A stretch of 25,453 bases of DNA from Polymyxa betae. Its lineage: Eukaryota; Endomyxa; Phytomyxea; Plasmodiophorida; Plasmodiophoridae. The stretch is taken from assembly GCA_003693705.1 (NCBI GenBank), contig RBZT01000075.1, forward strand, positions 1 through 25,453, written 5' to 3'. Position 1 is the stretch's first letter. Every line of letters starts with the position of its first letter. Below are positions 19,247-25,453 of this stretch, in pieces. Below the pieces are notes generated by a model that was not told where the DNA came from, did not search any database, and worked only from the letters and a program-made list of their open reading frames with translations. Made by a program: the position numbers and the translations under genes.

Positions 19247-22065
19247 ATGGCGTCCGGCGACTTCGTCGTCGACGTCCACGGCGACCCGGAGAATGCCGAG
19301 CTGCAGCAATCGGACGCCAAGCAGACACCGGTCTATCGGGTCCATCGTCGATACCGCCCGACACCGGCGTCCCGGGCCCGCGAAGCCATGGACGACTCCC
19401 GCTCCGATAAACGATATTTCTTCGCGTTTGCTGACAAATCTGGCGGTGGCGTTCGCATCACGAAACCGTCACCCGATGCCGGCGACGAAATGTTGACCGA
19501 CTTCGTACCATGCCCAGGCGATGCCGGCGACGAGGTTGTTATAATTTAAACAGTCTGATGATATAATTTCGTCTTTATTCTTGTACAATTCTCCAAAACA
19601 TTTTAAAGATTTTTTTTGACAAAAAGTTAGCTTTCTTGTTCCGATCCGCTCACCATCTGTAGGCGATGGTCGACGCCGAGGAGCCCTGGATGACCCAAAG
19701 CCGACAACTTAACGAGCGCGTGCGTCTTGAGCCCGCCGACATCATGGGCTGGTACTGCCCGTCTTTCCGCCGCGTTTTGCTCTAATCAGGTCCCAGGTGG
19801 GCGTTGGTCCAGCTGCAGGACGCGATCCCGGGCCTGACGAAGGCGGCCCGGCTCGAGAAGAAGGTGGCGATTCTACGGTCGGCGGTCGTCGAGAATCCGT
19901 CCTGCGATCCGCTCTGGCTCGCCCTCATTCGGTTCGCGGCGCAGAGCGGCGCCAACGTCGGTCCGATCTGGGACGAGGCGCTGCATGCGTCGCCGTCGTC
20001 GCTCATGTTCGAGCGCTTTGTGCGAGCGTTATTATCATCATTCTCAGAGGTCAGTCTTTGGGTCGCGTGAAACCCTAACCCTAACCATTAGCCCTTAGTT
20101 CTCGATCGGTGCGATTCGCAGCCACCTTCAGCATCTGTTATCGTCGCTGACGAACGTGGACGGCAAGCTGCATATCATGTCGCTATGGAACTGGGTCGAA
20201 CGCAGCGCCGGCTACAACGAACGCTCCACGGCCTTCTGCCAGGCCGCACTCGAATTCCATCTATTCTGCCCTCCAGCCCTGCGTACTGCTCCGTTCCTGA
20301 CCCGGCTTCGATCTTTCGAACAATTCTGGGAGAGCGAAGTTCCTCGCGTCGGCGAACTCGGTGCTCCGACCTGGGCGGGCTGGTACGGCACCGATGACGC
20401 CAATGACGGCAATAACGACGACGATGACGTTGCCGCTGCGACGCCGTCCGTCGACCTTCGTCAATGGTTCGTGAACGAGGCGCAGATTCGGAGGCGGATA
20501 CCGCTGCGTGGCGGCGACGACGACGAAGATCTCGAACGCGTTGTCATCTTCGACGACATTCGCCCGACGCTGTTCGATTGCGACGCCGCCGTCGTTGCCG
20601 TTCATCTCGTCGACGAATTGCTGTCGGCGTTGGGCGTCGCCGACGCTCTCTTGACCCGAGCTCGGATCGTTTCACCCACGGACGACGCCGTCAGTTTCAG
20701 GCTCACCGAAGTCGCCTCCTTGCACGATACGACGCCGTTCGCTTCAACACCTACGCCGTCCGCTCTCGCCGACCTTTACAAACAGTCGATGCCGCCCGGC
20801 GACGACTGTCTGACCGGCATGGCGTGCGCCGTCGTCGACCTGGTCGTTGGCAGCGACTGCGTGTCCGGCACGGACTCCGCCGCTCTCAATCTCACCAAAC
20901 TCGCCCTCGAATGGCGCTACCACGGCCCGAAACACGCCACCAAGTCCGTGAAAGCGCTCCTCAAGCGCGACCGCAGCAATGTCGAACTCTGTCACGTACT
21001 GGCCCAACTGCAGCCGGATCCTGTCCCGATCTATCGCTCCGCAATCGGGTCGTTCGCCGACACCGATTGGACTCCGCCCGTCTACTGCCTGGTCTGGGCC
21101 GCGGTCCAGCACGCCTTCGACCACGACGCCGATCTGCGTCCGTGGTTGCTGCTGGCCGGCGACGGCCGCCCCGCGGACCTGCCCATCACCGCGATCCAGT
21201 TGTCGCGGGCCCGAAACTCCGTCGCCAAGAAGCTCGCCCGGGCCGGCGCCGACGCCGCCTGGTGGCGGCGTCCGTTCGGGTCGGTGTTCGCGGCGCCGCC
21301 CGGCCTCTGCCTCGCCTTGATCGCTGTCCATCTCGAGTACATCTGCGCCGGCATCCAGGACGCGCTCGCCTTCATTCACGGGGCGGTACGTCCGATCCTG
21401 CCGCCGCCCGGCCCGCAGCTCGACTACATCTGGGGGCGGCTGGCCCGTCTCCTGCAATGGCATGCGCGACGACATCCGGCGTCGTGCCCGCCCCGGCTCA
21501 CGCGGACTGTGTTCGAACCGGCGCTGGAGTCATCCCCGCTGTCGTGGCCCATCTGGGAGGCGTTCATCGAAACGGCGCCGAACGCCGCTGCCGTCCGCGC
21601 CATGTTTGATGCCTGTATCGGACGTCTGCGCTGCGATGGTTTATACGATGTTCCGATTCGTCTGTTCCTGTATGCAATCGTGTACGAGCTGACGCAGGGA
21701 TCGTCGTCTAGCCGAGTGCATCGCCTATTCGAACAAGCACTGTCGGAGAACTGCCGCGGCGTCGTACTGGTCTGGCGTCTCTGTAAGATTGGTGATTGAA
21801 AGGATTCCGTGACGTGTTAAGCTATGATGTAGATTTGAGGTACGAGATGGTTCGCGGCGATGCCGGCGCCGCTAGGAAGGTTCTGTATCGTGCCGTTGAT
21901 CAATGTCCGGGATCACGTCCGATCTGGTTCGATTCGATTCGGGCGCTGATCGCATTCCTGCCGACGATGGGCCCCGGCGCCCTGCAGACCAATGACCTGC
22001 TGGAGTTGGTGACGTTGATGGGCGAGAAGGGCATCCGCCTGCATTCGCAGCCGCCCGCCATCTAA
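19247..22065 (+). CDS. NRDE2: NRDE2, nuclear RNA surveillance / RNAi-defective-2 family protein
   Basis: Five exons: 19247-19534, 19663-19751, 19797-20049, 20099-21782 and 21833-22065. They give 848 residues. NRDE2 is a nuclear protein that in animals binds the exosome helicase MTREX and acts in nuclear RNAi and splicing quality control. The first exon carries the family's N-terminal motif (FVVDVHGDPENAEL, residues 6-19, then PVYRVHRRY) and DFVPCPGD (about 85-92). The second exon starts the helical core at TQSRQLNERVRLEP. The hallmark block AGYNERSTAFCQAALEFHLF with WESEVPRVGE lies early in exon 4. HAT-like repeats continue to the end. An acidic Asp-rich insert follows the hallmark block. The small first exon could be taken as a separate gene; its motif and phase join it to the rest. 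Exon 4 is GC-rich and has large shadow ORFs. Confidence 0.88.
20073..20086 (+). repeat. NRDE2: telomere-like CCCTAACCCTAACC inside an NRDE2 intron
   Basis: The 49-nt intron 20050-20098 holds two full CCCTAA units plus CC, 13 bases before its acceptor AG. The CTAAC within the repeat sits where the branch site is found in the other introns. Confidence 0.7.
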
Positions 22066-22226
22066 CCGTTCTCTTCATCCCTCTCGATCTTCGTGTATTA
22101 TTATGGGGAGTTTCTCAAATAAAAATGCATCTATCGACTTCGTCCAAACTTTAAAGCGAAATATTTAAATAATGTTTTAAATGCACCGATTGTCATTTAG
22201 TACCCGGCATCGATCGCAGAAGGCGA

Positions 22227-22603
22227 ATGGACGTGGAAGCCGAGATCCGTTCGTGGGCGAATCAGATCGCCGTCGCCGCCCACGACAAGGAACAGCTTCG
22301 GGACGTCCTGGCCGTACTGGGCCCGGTCCTCGTGGACGGATTCGCCGATTTGCTGGCCGCCCGCCCCGTCGATGTCGACCCGCTCACGCATCTGGCCATC
22401 TACCTGATGCGGCACCATCCCCGTCATGCTGGCCCCGGACCGAGCCGGTAGGCGATGCATGCTGTTGTGGATGGATAATGCTGGGCGGCTGAGTAGCGGG
22501 ATTTAGGCTGGCGGAACGAGAGACGATGACCGACAGGTATCTGGGCCTCTATAAAGATCAGCTAACGAAGGCGATGGCGGCAGAATCCGTCAAAATGCAA
22601 TAA
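22227..22603 (+). CDS. small Dpy-30-motif-like protein
   Basis: Exons 22227-22447 and 22507-22603 give 105 residues and a TAA stop. The segment LVDGFADLLAARP followed by DPLTHLAIYLMRHHP resembles the Dpy-30 dimerisation motif, in which a helix with R-P-x-x-P-x-x-x-L-A-x-Y-L-L leads into a second helix. Dpy-30-type proteins dock into histone H3K4 methyltransferase complexes or, in other members, into ciliary radial spokes. The N-terminal half is helical (EIRSWANQIAVAAHDKEQL) and exon 2 is a charged helix (MTDRYLGLYKDQLTKAMAAE). The 59-nt intron joins cleanly in phase 2. Length suits the family. The domain call rests on one motif only. Confidence 0.55.
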
Positions 22604-23445
22604 ATCGTCCTGTAATTGCTTTATCTTGTGATTGTTAATATAGAGTTGAGATCGATGCCGAATCGTTTTCTCTGTTAGATCGACAGTGATATCTGCGAGC
22701 GCTCAGATGACTTCACTGAACCATGACGAATATCTCTTAGTTTTGCGATTTTGTTGAAAAAAAAAATGTCAAGTTCAAAGACAGCACGGAGCTGATTCCA
22801 GTAAGCTGAGCGGCAGAGATGCAGCAGGGCCATGCTGATGGTTCCATAACGTCAACGACAAGAATCGCGATAACGTCAGGGCGATTGTCGCCCATTGAAT
22901 GTTACAGTTTCGCTCTTATATTTTGTGGCACCGTCTTCGTCCGTCTCTTTCTTGACAGGATTTCCATTATCAGCAGAGATAAGTTGATATCTCGATAACC
23001 CGGATGACTGAGATTGGTCACGAGATCATTCAACAGCATTTTAAGAGCGCGTACACAGCCTAGCATCAGAAAGTAGCAAAATAAAACGACAATAATTATC
23101 ACAGATCATTGTTTCAACAGAAAGTACGCAACCAGAGCATGTGATAACTCCTGATCCAAGATCGCAGGGACAGGAAACGATAGCGGAATCGATAACATTC
23201 TGTCAGAGAGTTATGACTAGAACCACTGCTTTCCTTCTGAGAGCATAAACATGAGTTTACATATTGAATGTACAATACAATGATTTACAAAATTCAACAA
23301 AAGAGAAAAATTGAGCGACAATTTGACGAGAGTCCCGCATTTTTGCACTTTCCGCTACATAACTTTCTCACTCTCTCTCGGCTTTCTCTCCCGATTTACA
23401 TCTTAGATCTCGCTCGAACCATGGTTAAGCTGTACACCACCGTCT
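22604..23445. other. AT-rich stretch with weak minus-strand coding signal
   Basis: This stretch of about 840 bases has no confirmed gene. On the minus strand three pieces look protein-like but lie in different frames: 23102-22902 (includes HPGYRDINLSLLIMEIL), an overlapping frame (SADNGNPVKKETDEDGATKY), and about 22832-22737 (LLHLCRSAYWNQLRAVFELD). They could be exons of an unrecognised small gene, remains of one, or chance. The far right is AT-rich spacer. Confidence 0.25.
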
Positions 23446-23869
23446 ATGTGTGTGGCTGTGGATAGCATTGTACTATCGAACGATAGCAACCGCATGCACT
23501 TGGATGCGATCATCTTCGGGTACATATAATTGTTTAATTTTTGGAATGGTATAATGACATGTCTGTAGTGTCGTGGACCGATCGAATTTACTATTTGATA
23601 GTAGAAACTCCATGGCAGAATATGCCAAAGGTGAAAGGGCGAGGACACTCTCAACTTTTTCTTTTTATGAAGTCCAAAGATGGTGGGTGTTTGGAGGCAA
23701 GTTCGGTAATCCTCGAGAAGTCAATACTCTAATTATTTGTATTCAGGCTTATGTTAACGAAAGCTGTGACAAATACGAGCAGCTTCGTAGTCCTAGCCGT
23801 GCTCGTAAACTCGTACCGACGGTTTTGTATGAAATTTCAATAATTTATGGTTTGATGAAGACCTCATAA
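23446..23869 (+). CDS. unknown two-exon gene, copy 1 of a tandem pair (3' end truncated relative to copy 2)
   Basis: Exon 1 is 23446-23519 and exon 2 is 23602-23869, giving 113 residues from an ATG (MCVAVDSIVLSNDSNR). Exon 2 carries GRNSMAEYAKGERARTLSTF and QAYVNESCDKYEQLRSPSRA. The family is not recognised. No membrane helix or signal peptide is apparent. The 82-nt intron has the same length and position in copy 2. After VLYEIS the sequence departs from copy 2 and stops within nine codons, so the C-terminus, present in copy 2, is missing. An alternative frame beyond this point, NLWFDEDLIIGYVSKDQKK, is also open and may reflect a frameshift. The conservative changes between copies in this frame support a real protein. 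Confidence 0.5.
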
Positions 23870-24341
23870 TTGGTTACGTCTCTAAAGACCAAAAAAAGTA
23901 AGTGTCTGTTAAAACTTCTACACTTTTTTAAATTATAATAGTTTTGAAAAAAGGCGTGATGGCGATGAGACATTGGAGTCGAATTACTATCGATCGATAT
24001 CAACCGCAGTTTGTTGGATGCGTTCATCATCGGGTACATATAATCGTTTAAGTTTTTGAATGGTATAATGACATGTTTGTAGTGTGTTGGACCGATAGAA
24101 TCTACTATTTAATAGTAGAAACGCCATGGCAGAATCTGGCCATGGAAAAGGCGCGAGGACACTCTCAACTTTTTTTCTTTAAAAAGGCTGATGATTGTCT
24201 CGAGGCAAGTTTGGTAATCCTCTAGAAATCAATATTCTAATGAATTATATCCAGGCTTACGTTAACGAAAGTTGCGATCAGTACGAGAACGCACCAAGTC
24301 CCAGCCGTGCTCGGCAACTGGTACAATCTGTCTTGTACCAA
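23459..24341 (+). repeat. diverged tandem duplication, offset about 514 bp
   Basis: The segments 23459-23840 and about 23973-24341 align along their length, with the offset measured between the two exon-1 ends. The introns are both 82 nt with about 10 differences by eye. Shared landmarks include GGGTACATATAAT, TGGTATAATGACATGT and AGGACACTCTCAACTTTTT. The divergence pattern, with insertions near 24180, suggests an old local duplication and no dispersed transposon ends were seen. Confidence 0.75.
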
Positions 24342-24491
24342 ATTTCCAGTCACTCGAAAGTACGAGTGTACTATCGCTTTGTTGCACAGCGTAATGGCAA
24401 TGCTTGCCGTTACGCTGTGTATGAACGTCTTACAGAGCCGTTCAAAGCTGAAGATTATATATTGTGGCAGCAGCAATGGCCCCAAAAATAA
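23974..24491 (+). pseudogene. tandem copy 2 of the unknown two-exon gene (5' part broken)
   Basis: An exon-1 equivalent ends at 24033 (LLSIDINRSLLDAFIIG) and is followed by an 82-nt intron, 24034-24115. Exon 2 begins GRNAMAESGHGKGARTLSTF and then meets TAA at 24180, TGA at 24189 and TGA at 24192, within a segment where copy 1 has FSFYEVQRWWVF. After that the frame is open again: GKFGNPLEINILMNYIQAYV, then VNESCDQYE, and about 45 further residues (VRVYYRFVAQRNGNACRYAV, then LWQQQWPQK) that copy 1 lacks. No in-frame ATG opens the exon-1 equivalent. It may be a pseudogene, or the 3' part may be expressed alone. No GT donor is seen that would splice out the stops. Confidence 0.45.
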
Positions 24492-25101
24492 TAAATATAT
24501 TTAATTAGTTCTCGTCTTCGTAATTCTTGGTTGAAATAGTGCAGTTTTTATCGACCGAATCCATAAATGTGATGTTTACCCAATGGAAAATCGTCTTGGG
24601 ACGCTATAATTTGGTTAGTATGTAATTTGCGGATATCTCACCCTTCCCACTATGGGTCCCCGACCTGACGACCCAGTCTATTGGCGACCTGACTGAAATA
24701 TGCGTAAACAAAAGTAAAAAAAATGCGTCTCCGAAATTTGTTGCGATCTGAGTTAGTTGGCGAGTTTTGCGGTTTGTTGTTAGTAGAATTTCTTTGTATG
24801 GACATCATTTTCATGCCTTCGGTGTCGAGTGGCAGTGACAGTGGACAATGTCCAGAACTGCCGCTAACCGAAAATTCTCTCGAGAGCCCCATGGCCCAAG
24901 TTCGTCAAATGTGAGGATCGGTTCACCGAACCCATATTCGTGCAAACGAAATCAGATCAGCTAATACATCGAAATCGTACAAGTTGACTTCAAGCAATGG
25001 TGTATTGATTATTTATTGCATTAATAAAGCATCATCTCACTAGCAATAAATTAAATTCATTAAAAGCTAACATTAGAAATGCTAACAGAAAGTCTTGAAA
25101 A
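24492..25101. other. AT-rich stretch without a supported gene
   Basis: About 600 bases. A 63-codon plus-strand ORF (24723-24914; its tail reads SSGSDSGQCPELPLTENSLE) and an opposing 80-codon frame exist, but neither shows a family resemblance. The Ser/Glu-rich tail is mildly protein-like. An AATAAA-type signal is present near 25021-25027. No RNA gene was seen. Confidence 0.35.
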
Positions 25102-25269
25102 ATGAAAAATACAATAGGCAAATTTTCGATGAAAACTTGTTACCGAAACCGGTGTGGCAGGCCTCGCAAGAGACGTGAGGATGCTGCAGGCTTTGATATC
25201 GCGATGCGTAAGAGTTCGTTTGGATACTCGCAATTTTGCAAAATTCCGGGGGATATTTTGCAAAATTGA
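25102..25269 (+). CDS. 55-residue ORF with an AT-hook-like motif
   Basis: An ATG-to-TGA frame starts MKNTIGKFSMKTCYRNR and includes CGRPRKRRED, which contains the GRP core and basic flanks of an AT-hook. AT-hooks bind the minor groove of AT-rich DNA. The ORF is short, the motif could be accidental, and the 3' end overlaps the palindrome array (its last residues are encoded by the first two palindromes). It might instead be an exon of a gene extending beyond the window. Confidence 0.25.
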   Translation: MKNTIGKFSMKTCYRNRCGRPRKRREDAAGFDIAMRKSSFGYSQFCKIPGDILQN

Positions 25270-25359
25270 CTATCTTGCAAAATAAAAGATGTTGAACGTG
25301 TTTGGAAGCCCATTTTGCAAAATCGGGATTTTGCAAAATACCCTTGAATTTTGCAAAAT
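25233..25359. repeat. cluster of six 12-bp palindromes
   Basis: ATTTTGCAAAAT, a perfect palindrome, occurs at 25233-25244, 25255-25266, 25312-25323, 25328-25339 and 25348-25359. A one-mismatch copy (ATCTTGCAAAAT) lies at 25272-25283. Centre spacings are about 22, 17, 40, 16 and 20 bases. The sequence between copies is not repeated, so these are discrete sites and not a simple tandem repeat. A binding site for a dimeric protein is one reading. Confidence 0.8.
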
Positions 25360-25453
25360 ACGATTTTCAGCTCGGACCTAAATATTTGGGCGGCGATTTT
25401 AAATATTATTTATTTACCTGTCGAGATATGGCTCCTGCCTTCTCCCGGGGTCC

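Noticed and set aside
20464-21609. Arg-rich 381-codon plus-strand ORF and a 243-codon minus-strand ORF (21475-20744)
   Set aside because: Both are shadows of NRDE2 exon 4 caused by its high GC content. Their composition is extreme and shows no domain.
23403-24039. Pair of similar minus-strand ORFs beginning MYPKMIAS and MYPMMNAS
   Set aside because: Their similarity follows from the DNA duplication. They run antisense to exon 1 of the tandem gene and diverge faster than the plus-strand frame.
1-25453. CRISPR array, tRNA or rRNA genes, prophage or complete transposon
   Set aside because: No regularly spaced repeats, cloverleaf with a T-loop signature, rRNA motif, transposase domain or terminal inverted repeats were found by eye.

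Overview
The window is nuclear DNA from a gene-dense, probably unicellular eukaryote. Genes are broken by many tiny spliceosomal introns, mostly 40-60 nt, with GT...AG ends and a YTAAY-like branch site. Intergenic gaps are a few hundred bases, and both strands are used. No rRNA, tRNA, CRISPR array, phage or autonomous mobile element was seen. I cannot fix the lineage. A compact protist genome fits, and a plasmodiophorid-like rhizarian is only a guess. All gene models below were spliced by eye. In every model from the ARID gene through the Dpy-30 gene the summed exon lengths are divisible by three, which supports them.

Layout. 1-347: window edge and a promoter-like stretch with a plant-type telomere-like box. 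348-1401 (+): conserved gene of unknown function. 3750-1449 (-): ARID-domain subunit of a RSC/PBAF-type chromatin remodeller. 4125-7524 (+): large RhoGEF with two DH-like regions, PH domains and zinc ribbons. 8734-7599 (-): mitochondrial branched-chain 2-oxoacid dehydrogenase E1 beta. 9162-8893 (-): small unknown ORF. 9418-10983 (+): DHHC palmitoyltransferase. 10984-11947: mostly unassigned, with one coding-like stretch. 11948-16648 (+): THO complex subunit 2. 16951-18988 (+): acyl-CoA thiolase of FadI type, 11 exons. 19247-22065 (+): NRDE2. 22227-22603 (+): small Dpy-30-motif protein. 22604-25453: AT-rich, gene-poor end with a diverged tandem pair of an unknown two-exon gene and a cluster of six 12-bp palindromes.

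The genes do not form an operon or pathway. Two enzymes fit mitochondrial branched-chain amino acid and fatty acid catabolism. Four genes encode nuclear proteins for chromatin, mRNA export or RNA surveillance (ARID subunit, THOC2, NRDE2, possibly Dpy-30). Two act in membrane or GTPase signalling (DHHC enzyme, RhoGEF).

The most interesting leads are: the duplicated unknown gene whose two copies are damaged at opposite ends; the palindrome array; three in-frame introns whose only stop codon is the acceptor TAG itself; a telomere-like repeat that supplies an intron branch site; and a long hairpin inside the one unusually long thiolase intron.
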